Assembly (NCBI RefSeq): GCF_032854445.1
Contig: NC_088301.1
Location: 14,816,281 to 14,880,280 of the forward strand
Length of the DNA stretch: 64,000 bases
Direction of reading: 5' to 3'
From: Liolophura sinensis
Lineage: Eukaryota; Mollusca; Polyplacophora; Chitonida; Chitonidae
The position numbers and the translations under genes were made by a program. The notes below the pieces were generated by a model. The model saw only the letters and a list, made by a program, of their open reading frames with translations. It was not told the DNA's origin and did no database searches. This document shows, piece by piece, positions 11,232 through 25,649 of the stretch (position 1 is the first letter of the stretch; the number at the start of each line of letters is the position of its first letter).

Positions 11232-14200
11232 GTATTGTTTATATTGCAACAGCAGCGGTTTTAGTTCGTATTTATTATACTGATACACAATTATTTTGTG
11301 AACTAAGTACAAAACTGAAGATTTGGTTTGAATATAAATCTTGGTTTAAATCTTAAGAGTCTTCGGCTCACACTTTACGTCATTTGTATGTCATTACTTT
11401 CATATTTTATTTTATTCCTTTCGGCCGTGTTTCTAGTGCTTTTTATCCGTAATTTTTTGATTCATGGCTTGTTTTCATCAGTCATATTTGTTTAAATCCA
11501 AATGTGATGTTGTCGTTTATTTCTTGTATAAATGACATTGTCTCTTACTTATCTTCAGTCATTCAAGGTTAACATGCTGGGTGTTGACAAAGGCTTTTGT
11601 AGGATGGATGACGGTCACTGATTCTCTCGAGGCAGTATTACAAGATGGAGTTAAACCTGAGATCAAACACATGTAACTTCTAAACAACGTTGGGCGATGC
11701 CCCAGGGTTTTCTGTAGCTAGTGCTCATTATGTTCCGGTACATGGTACCAAAGGCGATGCATTCTGTCGTGACGACAGTACTTCACATGACAAGTTTTCC
11801 ACATGAGCCAACTGAGACAGGAAGCGCTTAGCAAGCTGAATGAATGTTGTATGAATGAAGCACCTGTTCATACAATATTTACGAGAACACAGAGTCATGC
11901 CATAGCGTACATTTCCATGACTCTCAATTCCATCAAAAAGCAGACAGAGCGTGTCCAAGGTTCCTGGGTGATACCCAAGGGGTTGACTAATATAGATCCA
12001 AATTAGGCATTTACAAATCTGTAATTGATATGACCTCAGTTCTACGTCATCACCAAGGTTTGTTCTCATAAGGCTACAGCTTACTTTCAACATGTTGACG
12101 CAGATGGAGTATAAGATTTTAACATATTGACATCATTCAAATAAATATTTTCAAAATAGGTTTGGATAGGAAAAAATGTCACTAAAAAGGAGATCATCGC
12201 CCGTCGCCAAATACTTAACACACTTCCTGGTTTCATGCCAAGGAACAAGAGAGAGATTAATATGAACATGCTACCCGATTTATCACGGGCTTGGTATGTT
12301 CCAAACCACTTTGGTTAGAACGTTGTATTTAATATAATTAAGACGTACAGCATAGCGAGAAAAACCAAAGGAGCGATGACAGTGTGATAGTTTTACAAAT
12401 GGTGACACGTAACTGGTGAATTACGGTCTCTTGTGAATTTATCTGAGATAGCGTTTTATTCTAACTGTTCATGTAAATGAAAAAGTAGCAGCAAATTACA
12501 CACCTCCTGGCACCATGGCTAAAGTAGAATTAAATTAACGTTAGAATTAGGTTAAAACAAATGCAGTTATGTTAATTGCAATTTATTATACATCAATGGT
12601 CCAGCATAACTCAAAATGCTGTGTTGTCATCACATTTAACATACAGCAACATTAAATACCCAGCCTTATTGTATTTAAAACCAACAGGTGAGAATCCGAT
12701 CTAGTTTGTGACTATATATACACTTCTGCAAAATTCATTAATCACTTAACTTGCAATGCTGATTCTAACCGATTTAGATTAATTTTTAGCATTGTGCAAT
12801 ATCTGACTACATACATACCGTAAGAAATATGTAAATTTTTATAGACTTACAGCCTGGAGGGTAAAAACAGCGCAGCGGCTACAGTGTGACACAGAGCGCT
12901 GTCGTGTCAAAACAGTTAACAAAGAAGAATATGAAAATGCAAAGGGACCAGGCTACGTATCCAACATATCCACATACTGCATGTTTGAGTAGTTCTAGAC
13001 CAGTGAAGTTTAATAAATTTTTGCCTGCTTTTGCTCAAGCCATGGTGCTAGGGGCGTATAAGTTGCTACTTTTTTAGCATTTACATGAACAGTGTGACCA
13101 TCACCGACGTGTGACCTTCAAACTATTACAAGGTCATCATCGCTCCAGTTTTACACTCCATGCTGTCGTCTATTGTATCAAATGTAATGTTTAGCGATGT
13201 AGATGTTAATCAGGGAATGCTAATTCTATAAACCATGAAAACCATAGTAACTATTTAATTTTACAATTTATATTCTAATGATGACTATAGTTACGCTGCG
13301 TATGACATATATACCTCTTTCTGCATTAATAAGTCACTTCACAAAACACGTCAATGGCGTTACAAAGATATACTTACCTGTCAGCTACGCTTGTCTATTT
13401 GATCAGAGCGCTGTTTCCCTATACACCATCATTGCCAAAGTCAAGGCTATGGCAGCATTTAACCACAGCTCTATTGAGTTTGCCTTCGTATGTTTAGTTG
13501 GTCCAAGCAATTGCGGCCTTCCTTCACATCAGTGCGATTATAAATGTCCCTTCCCGTGAAATGTGTAGTAGCCTGTGGGTACAGACGAATGACAAAGGCT
13601 GACAGAGCTTTAGGAGAAAGGCAGTTGTATTAGTCTGTTGAAACACGGTAAATCTATCCGCCAGCAATCAGCCAACTGTCTCTCTTCATCGTTTCACCAG
13701 CCCAGTTACTATCCCAGCACTCTAATACTCCACTATTGATCCTGATCGATCGCACAACTCGTTGCAGAGGCCGACATTTACCTGTCGTTCGGAAACAGGT
13801 ATGAGGGTGGTCAGTAGCTAATTTCCGTCTTTTGACCAATCAAATTGAAATACACAAATGTTGGTTTCTTTGTGCTAATAGAGTCTATTACTAAAATACT
13901 CATGTGTAGTTTGGTTCTACTGATTTTCACCGACCACATAAAATGCAATATATGTCACTGTAGCCGTTTCTGAAATACAGTTGTTAAGGAGTAAATGCAG
14001 TTTCTTGCCACAAAATATATGTGTTTGCTTTCCACATCCATTCCGCACTTAATGGTTATATATATACCACTTTCGGTTTCCAGTATGCGCAATGAAATAT
14101 CAGTATGGGCAAAAATATACAGATATCCACATCACTACCATTTGTGTTAAGAATAAAACATCTTCCAATAAAAATTTAATTTGTATTAACGCAAAAAACG

Positions 14201-14439
14201 TAAAAACAACGACGGTATAATACTTTTTGGGTTTAAAATATCAATCTCAATGTCAAGTTAACGGCATTGGGAGAAGTATTCACAACATTACCCTCGGCAT
14301 CCAAAGGCTGCTTTCTAATAAAACGGAAAAACAAACATTAACATCAACTGTCAAACGATATTTTATACCACTGTGAATAGAGACATATAAATACTAGCTG
14401 AAGATAATTACCTTTGGCGGAATGGACCCACTGCAAAAA

Positions 14440-14730
14440 TAAAGTCTCCATGTATGAAAAGTCGCAATCAAACCGCAATTGAGATACATATATTACTATC
14501 AACAACTTATATACCGCACTACTATGGTACACGGTTTGAATACTAATTTCACTCGTTCGCCTTGAACTTGCCATGCGTCTTTCCAACATCATTGAAAACT
14601 GTTGACTGCCTCTCTTTCGGGGATTCCGCCGTATTTTCGTACTTTATATGAATAACTTACTTAGTTCTTTGGCAGTTTGCGTTAACCATCGTTTTGGGAA
14701 TATGGCCGCTCCGAATTACCTCCCTTTAGG
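14440..14730 (+). repeat. Dispersed repeat family 3, array copy
   Basis: Holds CGCAATTGAGATACATAT, ACTATCAACAACTTATA, GAAAACTGTTGACTGCCTCTC and CTTACTTAGTTCTTTGG, in an order also found at 43395-43580, 44558-44705 and 60685-60900. Copies in units B and C lie near 23035-23325 and 32680-32975. Non-coding; class not recognised. Confidence 0.65.
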
Positions 14731-16177
14731 TAACTCTCCCGATCAAAAGGTGCGTTTTTAGGAGTAAACTTTGGTTAGGTGGTACTTCAGAATTATGTCT
14801 GATGACAAGTTTGGGAGTTTAAGATGCATAAACTATCTGAACACCCAGCTTTAATACAGATTTTGTAAACCTGGTTGGAAAGTCCATGAAAACTTGAGGT
14901 AGTTTGTTAATAAAACTCGTAGATAATTTTAAGACCCCCCCCCCCCCCCGCCCCTAATTAAATACAACCAACAGCTTTGCTGAACTCTTAAAGCTGAAAT
15001 ACATGAATTTCATTCAAGATATTTCGACATTTGGGACTCCCAAAGGCTGATGTCATCTTTTTTTTCTTACATTTTGTTGGCTAGAAATATGTCGTAATAT
15101 AATCTACATGCTGCATTATTAAATAGGCGAGGTTCCACTTCTCGTTTTTTCACGGATCGAAATTTAGTTTCGCGTTACGTCATAAGCTCTGTCGGGTAAT
15201 AAGCGAGGTCATTCAGAGCAGGTCTATTGGCCTTGCGATTATTGATTTGGAACGTCCATCTTCGTTGACGGCTGGTATACCAATGTTTCGACGAATCAAT
15301 CCAAAGTCTTCCTTCCATCACAAGATTACATCTTTCAAATTTATTACGTAGATCTAAATACTACTATCTGGAAACTAAGTAATATCACCGTAGAGTATCA
15401 GATGTAGGTTGCTGGGAATATTCGTGAGAAAGCAGCTGTTTACGTGTTTTAATTGCTCTGTGTGTGCTTCTTTTCAAATCTTCAGACAGGTTTTACAGCG
15501 GATGTGAACAGCTGACTGCTCGTCGATATATCGGGCTTGTGTATACAAGAAACTCTGTTCAGCAAACATCCTCGCAGTGGAAACCCTTGTGAATTTCTGC
15601 TTGGGGCCCAATAAGACGTATAAATTCAACATGGAGTTGCTTTGACTGTATGTAAAAAATGTGATGGATTTATTAACTTACTTAATAGGTGAGCAAAAAT
15701 ACATTTTAATAGCATTAACTTACTAAACTCTGTCACCTTCTTTTGCTCAAAACTTTCTCAATCTGGCTCAACCCAGATTGAAAATGTTTCAGAGGAAGTT
15801 TCCCACCCCCAAACTCTTTAAAGGAGTAAATTAGCAAACTAAGCAGAATAATTGCGCATCGTACTTCTAAGCGACCTGACAATGTTATGCAAACGTCAGC
15901 AGGATCGTCTGGGAGTTGGTAAGGCGTGGTGTATTACTCTGATGGACGTTTAGACCTTCACGATATTTGTCTATTACCTTGGTAAGGTTTTGTGTATACC
16001 TGTATTCTAATAGATGTCCTTGCTGATGTGCAGACCGTGTCTCTTGTGCCTGTTGAGGTATTGTGAATTTGTCTGGCTTATTGGTGATTTTGTCTGGTAC
16101 CTGGCCTCAAAGTTAAACATTATGGTATGAATGCAATACACATTGGTTATTAAAAATATTAACATTAATTTTAAACG

Positions 16178-16328
16178 TACTTGGGAAAGTCTTCCAGCAG
16201 CCTGCGAATGGTCGTGGTTTTGTCCTCGCTCTGCAAGGTTTCCTCCCACCATAATGCTGGCCACTGTCGTATGAGTGAAATATTCTTGACTACGGGGTAA
16301 AACACCAATCAAAGAAATAAATAAATAA
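16178..16328 (+). mobile_element. SINE copy in unit A
   Basis: Core with AATGGTCGTGG, GTTTCCTCCCACCATAATGC and the tail CACCAATCAAAGAAATAAATAAA. Present at the equivalent place in units B and C, so it was inserted before duplication. Confidence 0.85.
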
Positions 16329-17059
16329 TTCATCGAACAAATTGTATATATAAATGAATTGATTCTCTCGTCAATCACCCACAGAACACTTGCTGCGGGA
16401 AAAACAAAAACATAATTTGTTTCCAGCATGATGCTTTATATTGATAAATAGCCGAGGTGTTTTAACAATAATCAAATGGGAATATAAACATTTACTTAAA
16501 TTATATTTTAAGGAAGGTTACAAAGACAGGGGAAGTTGAAAGAGATTGTGTGATCACGATTGCATTCCTTTCAAGTGTAAAGCATGTTTCATTGCTGGTA
16601 TTTGTTCTTGTTAGTAATATGGATGACACAGCAAACAGCTGTGTGTTTAAAGGCAAGACACCTCTTCCGCTATCTTCTTTTGTACTCCATCCTTTAGTGT
16701 TGATTTAAAGATATTTACTCAAAATGTATTCCTCAAGAACGACTCAATAAATCGAACAGAGAGAGGGAAAGGGAAATTTCTCTTGATAAACAAATCTTGA
16801 CCTGCTATCGATGAGAACGACAATACTTCTGAAGACTTTTGTGCCCGAGAGTAGTCTTGATAGGTTTGCTTGGTCTCGTGCCAGTTATGCGTCACGTGAC
16901 GAGTAAACGTGCTTAGTCACCCAGAAGCTGATACCACTGATAAGTGTACACTTCAAGTCAGCTGAGTCGCGCGTGGCTCGGCGACACGCTGCTGCCAAAC
17001 TCACAGTCACAGCCAAGCTTCAATCCCGGCCATAAAATGGAGTAAATGAGCGTTTACAG

Positions 17060-17335
17060 TTAAACGTCGCACTTAACAATTTGTCAGTCATATGACGACT
17101 AAGGTGTCCTTAGAATGCAAGTCTGTGTCATGTGCCTCCTTGTTGCAGAACGGATTTCCACCGCTCATTATCTAATGCTGCTCCAGTGAGACGACTTACC
17201 GAAGGAAATAAGCCGCCACACCCAAGCTATTATACTGATACGGGTCAACCAGTCGTTGCAATCTTTCCCTAATGTTGAACGCCAAGCGAGGAACCAGTAT
17301 CATACAATTGAAGAACTCACGAGAACGACGTTAAA
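17060..17335 (+). repeat. Dispersed repeat family 2 (unit A)
   Basis: Marked by TTAAACGTCGCACTTAACAA, CAGTCATATGACGAC, GTCCTTAGAATGCA, GCCTCCTTGTTGCAGAACGG, CACCGCTC and GAGACGACTTACCGAAGG. A further copy lies at 46055-46205. Non-coding. Confidence 0.75.
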
Positions 17336-18239
17336 CGATACCTATAGTCTATTTCTTTTAGTCAGCCGCCTATATTCAACTATCTTTACAATCACTTATA
17401 TTTGCTGCCTAAACTGTTGTCGATTTGACAGTAACCCTGTTACTGACAGTGCTATATTTGAAATAGTTTTCACGTTTTAGTATAAAATAATCTTTATAAA
17501 TGAATTTTATCTGATCTCTTAAAGTATATGATCTCAAGGCAGTATAGATTTAGAGATGAATGTTAAGAAATTGAATTGATGTAGTCTATACGCAGGGACA
17601 GTTGTGTCGGTTGTGCTTTTACGTGGAGTTCGTTCTACCTGCTTGCTCGTGTAGCCATTGTAAACAAATTACTCTCCAGGCCCATTGTCCAGTATACAAC
17701 TTGCATTTGAATAAGACGTCACCCGAGGCTTTGAGTTCTTAGTGTCGAAACTAAAGTTATGGAATTTAACATTATGAATTAGAAAAAGGAATTTAACTGC
17801 ATTTCCTTTGTTATAATATGGGTGTTCAATGTGTAGAGCTTGTGTTGTGTCGAATTTACCTTACTTAAGACAGTTTTAAGTGTTATATATATATATGTAT
17901 ATCATACCTGTGACAATAGCTTGGAGCGAGCATGTATTAAGTCAGTATGTATTGTATTTATATAATTCTTAACACTGAAACTCATGTACAGGACATGACT
18001 CTAGATCCAGTCACAATATTTAAATACAAATCAGTTCTATTTAGATCATGTCTCAGGCGAGGATTTATTCCAAAAATAGATGTAAGCCTATTAGTCGAAT
18101 GGGTTTAGTGTTTTATGGAACGAAAACACCAACTCTTTACATAAAAATGGCCTTTTCAAAATGTTGACAATAAATCAATGAATAGCTATTTCACGTTGTT
18201 TTCATAAATTGTCGGAGTATCCAGGATCAAGCCCGAGTC

Positions 18240-18461
18240 ATGGTTAGAGCTTTGAAATTGACAATTTTTGTGCTTTTGTCGTTCGTTCTCAGCATAAGAG
18301 GACAGGCCAAGCGTTGGTGTCAATATTTTGTGGCTGATTGTTGCGTCGTCTCTTTTGTCCTCGGCACTGTGTTCCATTGGGGCAGCACCGTATGTGTACC
18401 ACAGCAGTGTCACAAGACATCGTGTGGATCATGCTATGAATTGGAGGCTGTTTCGAAATAA
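18240..18461 (+). CDS. Secreted cysteine-rich peptide, copy A
   Basis: A single-exon ORF of 73 residues. Residues 1-23 are a hydrophobic signal peptide with a likely cut after GQA, followed by a dibasic KR. The mature part of about 50 residues has cysteines at 27, 34, 35, 52, 57, 62 and 65 (seven), spaced C-x6-CC-x16-C-x4-C-x4-C-x2-C. AATAAA overlaps the stop (18457-18462) and could serve as a poly(A) signal. The layout is that of small disulfide-rich secreted peptides (defence, signalling or venom types); I do not recognise the family. The odd cysteine count differs from copy B. All amino acid differences from copy B fall in the mature region. Confidence 0.7.
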   Translation: MVRALKLTIFVLLSFVLSIRGQAKRWCQYFVADCCVVSFVLGTVFHWGSTVCVPQQCHKTSCGSCYELEAVSK

Positions 18462-21400
18462 ATGAAGAATCGTCATGTACATGCAAGTGATCATATCAGG
18501 GGTCTGTCGCAATCCCATTCCCTGTGTAAACAGTGATTACTGTACAGCATTATTAACAGTATTGATTTTTATGGAAGAGAATGGCATTTCATCACAGATC
18601 GGTCGCAGATGACGCACATGTAATGTACAAACAGTAGCACTTATGCTCTTCTGTTGTTATGAGATGTTCCATTTAAAGTTGTCAAGACAAATTACTACTG
18701 CTTATATAGTATGTTATTTGTGATAAACGAATAGATGAATGATTCCAGACTGAAAAATAAATTGCCACAGAAATAAGAATTTACATTTTTGAGGATTTTT
18801 TTTTCAGTTTTGCGGAAGATCACATAAGCTGAACTGGTGGGTATAATTCCAAAAAAAAAAGACCACTACAAACTTTGCGTTCTGCTAAAATAATGTTTTA
18901 AGCTCTATTTTTTTTCTTTTAAAAATTGTAAATATGTTATTCTTATAAATTTATGATAAAAACCAAAGAGTTGAAATTACTCTAATATCTGCGGTACGCC
19001 TTGAGTCAAGGCTTTATTAACAGGTACAAAACCAAGGTGTGTGTAAAAAACAGTACATTAAAACTGTGATTAAAATGGCAGTGGATGCAAGGAGCGTGCC
19101 TATAACTTTATAGTGTTGTTTGCATTCACAGGTAAAAATGTTCTTTTGTCTATGAATATTTTCTGTCAGAGCCACAATCCGAAAGTATTTGTTTTCCATA
19201 ATGGATAACAGGAATGGGCAAAAAAATTTCCGTAAAATCAAACATTATAACGTAACCTCTACAATGTTACAATAAATATCAGTTTCTAATGTAGCGTATT
19301 TAATATGCCCTCACTACATTCAAAATATTAAATTGTTAAGTTTAACAGAAAGTCTGTCGTCTGAGTGATGTTGGAATGTATTCTGTTATTGCAGCAGATT
19401 GTTCTGTTAAATACGACACACATATTCTATCAACTCAACGTAAAGATTCTAGACAAACAGGATATTATGTTGAATATGACACAATATAATGTTATAATAA
19501 CAGAATATATTCTTACGTCAATCAGACAACAGATTTTTGAGTGTACCCTGAGCTGAAAAAGGAAAGTTTACGTCAATAAATGGTGTCAGAATCATGCTGT
19601 CGGGCGATTATTCCACCACTCAGGGTGCTGTGGTACGTACAGCATTATGCATATTTACACAATATCATAGGTATGCACATGCGTAGTTTTACAACATCTA
19701 TACCAAACGTCATTGAGAACTTAAACATTCCTTCCGTCGAAAACAAGGATAGTCTCTTTAGGCTTGTCGAGTCCTGCGACCGATGGTTCGACGTTAAACC
19801 TCAAGCATACACATATATATATGTATGTATTATTTATATTGCAACAACAGCGGTTTTAGTTCGTATTTATTATACTGATACACAATTATTTTGTGAGCTA
19901 AGTACAAAACTGAAGATTTGGTTTGAATTTAAATCTTGGTTTAAATCTTAAGAGTCTTCGGCTCACACTTCACGTCATTTGTATGTCATTACTTTCATAT
20001 TTTATTTTATGCCTTTCGGCCGTGCTTCTAGTGCTTTTTATCCGTAATTTTTTGATTCATGGCTTGTTTTGACCAGTCATATTTGTTTAAATCCAAATGT
20101 GATGTTGTCGTTTATTTCTTGTATAAATGACATTGTCTCTTACTGCGTTTATTTCTTGTATAAATGACATTGTCTCTTACTTATCTTCAGTCATTGAAGG
20201 TTAACATGCTGGGTGTTGACAAAGGCTTTTGTAGGATGGATGACGGTCACTGATTCGCTCGAGGCAGTATCACAAGATGGAGTTAACCCTGAGATCAAAC
20301 ACATGTATCTTCTAAACAACGTTGGGCGATGCCCCAGGGTTTTCTGTAGCTAGTGCTCATTATGTTCCGGTACATGGTACCAATGGCGATGCATTCTGTC
20401 GTGACGACAGTACTTCACATGACAAGTTTTCCACATGAGCCAACTGAGACAGGAAGCGCTTAGCAAGCTGAATGAATGTTGTATGAATGAAGCACCTGTT
20501 CATACAATATTTACGAGAACACAGAGTCATGCCATAGCGTACATTCCAAGGTTCCTGGGTGATACCCAAGGGGTTGACTAATATAGATCCAAATTAGGCA
20601 TTTACAAATCTGTAATTGATATGACCTCAGTTCTACGTCATCACCAAGGTTTGTTCTCATAAGGCTGCAGCTTACTTTCAACATGTTGACGCAGATGGAG
20701 TATAAGATTTTAACATATTGACATCATTCAAATAAATATTTTCAAAATAGGTTTGGATAGGAAAAAATGTCACTAAAGAGGAGACCATCGCTCGTCGCCA
20801 AATACTTAACACACTTCCTGGTTTCATGCCAAGGAACAAGAGAGAGATTAATATGAACATGTTACCCGATTTATCAAGGGCTCGGTATGTTCCAAACCAC
20901 TTTGGTTAGAACGTTGTATTTAATATAATTAAGACGTACAGCATAGCGAGAAAAACCAAAGGAGCGATGACAATGTGATAGTTTTGCAAATGGTGACACG
21001 TAACTGGTGAATTACGGTCTCTTGTGAATTTATCTGAGTTAGCGTTTTATTCTAACTGTTCATGTAAATGCAAAAGTAGGAGCAAATTACACACCTCCTA
21101 GCACCATGGCTAAAGTAGAATTCAATTAACATTAGAATTAGGGTAAAACAAATGCAGTTATGTTAATTGCAATTTATTATACGTCATTGGTCCAGAATAA
21201 CTCAAAATGCTGTGTTGTCATCACATTTAACACACAACAACATTAAATACCCAGCCTTATTGTATTTAAAACCAACAGGTGAGAATCCGATCTAGTTTGT
21301 GACTATTTATACACTTCTGCAAAATTCATTAATCACTTAACTTGCAATTCTGGTTCTAACCGATTTAGATTAATTTTTAGCATTGTGCAATATCTGACTA

Positions 21401-24400
21401 CATACACACCGTGGGAAATATGTAAATTTTAATAGACTTACAGCCTGGAGGGTAAAAACAGCGCAGCGACTACAGTGTGACTCAGAGCGCTGTCGTGTCA
21501 AAACAGTTAACAAAGAAGAATATGAAAATGCAAAGGGACCAGGATACGTATCCAACATATCCACATCCCGCATGTTTGAGTAGTTCTAGACCAGTGAAGT
21601 TTAAATAAATTTTTGCCTGCTTTTGCTCAAGCCATGGTGCTAAGGGCGTATAAGTTGCTACTTTTTTAGCATTTACATGAACAGTGTGACCATCACCGAC
21701 GTGTGACCTTCAAACTATTACAAGGTCATCATCGCTCCAGTTTTACACTCCATGCTGTCGTCTTTTGTATCAAATGTAATGTTTAGCGATGTAGATGTTA
21801 ATCAGGGAATGCTAATTCTATAAACCATGAAAACAATAGTAACTATTTAATTCTACAATTTATATTCTAATGATGACTATAGTTACGCTGCGTATGACAT
21901 ATATACCTCTGTCTGCATTAATAAGTCACTTCACAAAACACGTCAATGGCGTTACAAAGATATACTTACCTGTCAGCTACGCTTGTCTATTTGATCACAG
22001 CGCTGGTTCCCTATACACCATCATTGCCAAAGTCAAGGCTATGGCATCATTTAACCTCAGCTCTATTGAGTTTGCCGTCGTATGTTTAGTTGGTCCAAGC
22101 AATTGACTCCCTCCTTCACATCAGTGCGATTATAAATGTCCCTTCCCGTTAAATGTGTAGTAGCCTGTACGTACAGACGAATGACAAAGGCTGACAGAGC
22201 TTTAGGAGAAAGGCAGTTTGCATTAGTCTGTTGAAACACGGTAAATCTATCCGCCAGCAATCAGCCAACTGTCTCTCTTCATCGTTTCACCAGCCCAGTT
22301 ACTATCCCAGCACTCTAATACTCCGTTATTGATCCTGATCGATCGCACTACTCGTTGCAGAGGCCGACATTTACCTGTCGTTCGGAAACAGGTATGAAGG
22401 TGGTCAGTAGCTAATTTCCGTCTTTTGACCAATCAAATTGAAATACACAAATGTTGGTTTCTTTGTGCTGATAGAGTCCATTACTAAAATACTCATGTGT
22501 AGTTTGGTTCTACTGATTTCCACCGACCACATAAAATGCAATATAGGTCACTGTAGCCGTTTCTGAAATACAGTTGTTAAGGAGTAAATGCAGTTTCTTG
22601 CCACAAAATATATGTTTGCTTTCCACATCCATTCCGCACTTAATGGTTATATATATGCCACTTTCGGTTTCCAGTATGCGCAATGAAATATCAGTATGGG
22701 CAAAAATATACAGGTATCCACATCACTACCATTTGTGTTAAGAATAAAACATCTTCCAATAAAAATTTAATTTGTATTAACGCAAAAAACGTAAAAAGAA
22801 CGACGGTATAATACTTTTTTGGGTTTAAAATATCAATCTCAATGTCAAGTTAAAGGCAAGTCATTGGGAGAAGTATTTACAACATTACCCTCGGCATCCA
22901 AAGGCTGCTTTCTAATAAAACGGAAAAACAAACATTAACATCAACTGTCAAACGATATTTTATACCACTGTGAATAGATACATATAAATACTAGCTGAAG
23001 ATAATTACCTTTGACGGAATGGACCCACTGCAAAAATAAAGTCTCCATGTATGAAAAGTCGCAATCAAACCGCAATTGAGATACATATATTACTATCAAC
23101 AACTTATATACCGCACTACTATGGTACACGGTTTGAATACTGATTTCACTTGTTCGCCTTGAACTTGCAATGCGTTTTTTCAACATCATTGAAAACTGTT
23201 GACTGCCTCTCTTTCGGGGATTCCGCCGTATTTTCGTACTTTATATGAATAACTTACTTAGTTCTTTGGCAGTTTGCGTTAATGGTCGTTTTGGGAATAT
23301 GGCCGCTCCGAATTACTTCCCTTTAGGTAACTCTCCCGATCAAAAGGTGCGTTTTTAGGAGTAAACTTTGGTTAGGTGGTACTTCAGAATTATGTCTGAT
23401 GACAAGTTTGGGAGTTTAAGATGCATAAACTATCTGAACACCCAGCTTTAATACAGATTTTGTAAACCTGGTTGGAAAGTCCATGAAAACTTGAGGCAGT
23501 TTGTTAATAAAACTCGTAGATAATTTTAAGCCCCCCCCCCCCCCTCGCCCCTAATTAAATACAACCAACAGCTTTGCTGAACTCTTAACGCTGAAATACA
23601 TGGATTTCATTCAAGATATTTCGACATTTGGGACTCCCAAAGGCTGATGTCATCTTTTTTTCCTTACATTTTGTTGGCTAGAAATATGTCGTAATATAAT
23701 CTACATGCTGCATTATTAAATAGGCGAGGTTCCACTTCTCGTTTTTTCACGGATCGAAATTTAGTTTCGCGTTACGTCATAAGCTCTGTCGGGTAATAAG
23801 CGAGGTCATTCAGAGCAGGTCTATTGGCCTTGCGATTATTGATTTGGAACGTCCATCTTCGTTGACGGCTGGTATACCAATGTTTCGACGAATAGATCCA
23901 AAGTCTTCCTTCCATCAAAAGATTATATCTTTCAAATTTATTACGTAGATCTAAATACTACTATCTGCAAACTAAGTAATATCACCGTAGAGTATCAGAT
24001 GTAGGTTGCTGGGAATATTCGTGAGAAAGCAGCTGTTTACGTGTTTTAATTGCTCTGTGTGTGCTTCTTTTCAAATCTTCAGACAGGTTTTACAGCGGAT
24101 GTGAACAGCTGACTGCTCGTCGATATATCGGGCTTGTGTATACAAGAAACTCTGTTCAGCAAACATCCTCGCAGTGGAAACCCTTGTGAATTTCTGCTTG
24201 GGGCCCAATAAGACGTATAAATTCAACATGGAGTTGCTTTGAGTGTATGTAAAAAATGTGATGGATTTATTAACTTACTTAATAGGTGAGCAAAAATACA
24301 TTTTAATAGCATTAACTTACTAAACTCTGTGGCCTTCGTTTTCTCAAAACTTTCTCAATCTGGCTTAACCCAGATTGAAAATGTTTTAGAGGAAGTTTCC

Positions 24401-24771
24401 CACCCCCAAACTCTTTAAAGGAGTAAATTAGCAAACTAAGCAGAATAATTGCGCATCGTACTTCTAAGCGACCTGACAATGTTATGCAAACGTCAGCAGG
24501 ATCGTCTGGGAGTTGGTAAGGCGTGGTGTATTACTCTGATGGACGTTTAGACCTTCACGATTTTTGTCTATTACCTTGGTAAGGTTTTGTGTATACCTGT
24601 ATTCTAATAGATATCCTTGCTGATGTGCAGACGGTGTCTCTTGTGCCTGTTGAGATATTGTGATTTCGTCTGGCTTATTGGTGATTTTGTCTGTTACCAG
24701 GCCTCAAAGTTAAACATTATGGTATGAATGCAATACACATTGGTTATTAAAAATATTAACATTAATTTTAA

Positions 24772-24918
24772 ACGTACTTGAGAAAGTCTTTCAGCAACCT
24801 GCGAATGGTCGTGGTTCGCTCTGCAAAGTTTCCTCCCACCATAATGCTGGCCACTGTCGTATGAGTGAAATATTCTTGAGTACGGGGTAAAACACCAATT
24901 AAAGAAAGAAATAAATAA
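24772..24918 (+). mobile_element. SINE copy in unit B
   Basis: Orthologous to the SINE at 16178-16328. A small deletion in the core removes part of the GTTTTGTCCTCGC segment of copy A. Confidence 0.85.
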
Positions 24919-25649
24919 TTTAAAAGTCTAATTCATCGAACAAATTGTATATATAAATAAATTGATTCTCTCTTCAATCACCCACAGAATACTTGCTGCG
25001 GGAAAAACAAAAACATAATTTGTTTCCAGCATGATGCTTTATATTGATAAATAGCCGAGGTGTTTTAACAATAATCAAATGAGAATATAAACATTTACTT
25101 AAATTATGTTTTAAGGAAGGTTACAAAGACAGGGGAAGTTGAAAGAGATTGTGTGATCACGATTGCATTCCTTTCAAGTGTAAAGCATGTTTCATTGCTG
25201 GTATTTGTTTTTGTTAGTAATATGGATGACACAGCAAACAGATGTGTTTAAAGGCAAGACACCTCTTCCGCTATCTTCTTTTGTACTCCATCCTTTAGTG
25301 TTGATTTAAAGATATTTACTCAAAATGTATTCCTCAAGAACGACTCAATAAATCGAACAGAGAGAGGGAAAGGGAAATTTCTCTTGGTAAACAAATCTTG
25401 ACCAGCTATCGATGAGAACGACAATACTTCTGAAGACTTTTGTGCCCGAACGTAGTCTTGACAGGTTTGCTTGGTCTCGTGCCAGTTATGCGTCACGTGA
25501 CGAGTAAACGTGCTTAGTCACTCAGAAGCTGATACCAGTGATAAGTGTACACTTCAAGTCAGCTGAGTGGCTCGGCGGCACGCTGCTGCCAAACTCACAG
25601 TCACAGCCAAGCTTCAAGCCCGGCCATAAAATGGAGTAAATGAGCGTTT

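Larger units (their letters stand above)
10598..18990 (+). repeat. Tandem array unit A, 8393 bp
   Basis: First complete unit, counted from GCGGTACGCCTTGAGTCAAGG. Nearly every line of sequence recurs in units B and C with scattered substitutions and small indels. It lacks a segment of about 214 bp present in B (19351-19565) and C, and a segment of about 256 bp present in B (26444-26699). It contains a SINE, a second repeat family, an AT microsatellite, a poly-C run near 14934 and the cysteine-rich peptide gene. Confidence 0.95.

Noticed and set aside
11728-12093. 121-codon minus ORF open in units A and C with several cysteines
   Set aside because: Unit B has a deletion that breaks the frame, and the three base changes seen between A and C all alter amino acids. 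No motif, signal peptide or splice sites.
13654-13839. 61-codon minus ORF present in all three units
   Set aside because: Conservation equals that of surrounding non-coding DNA, the start has no context, and no family is recognised.
14934-14950. Poly-C run as a regulatory or structured element
   Set aside because: It varies in length and is lost in unit C, so it is a simple repeat.
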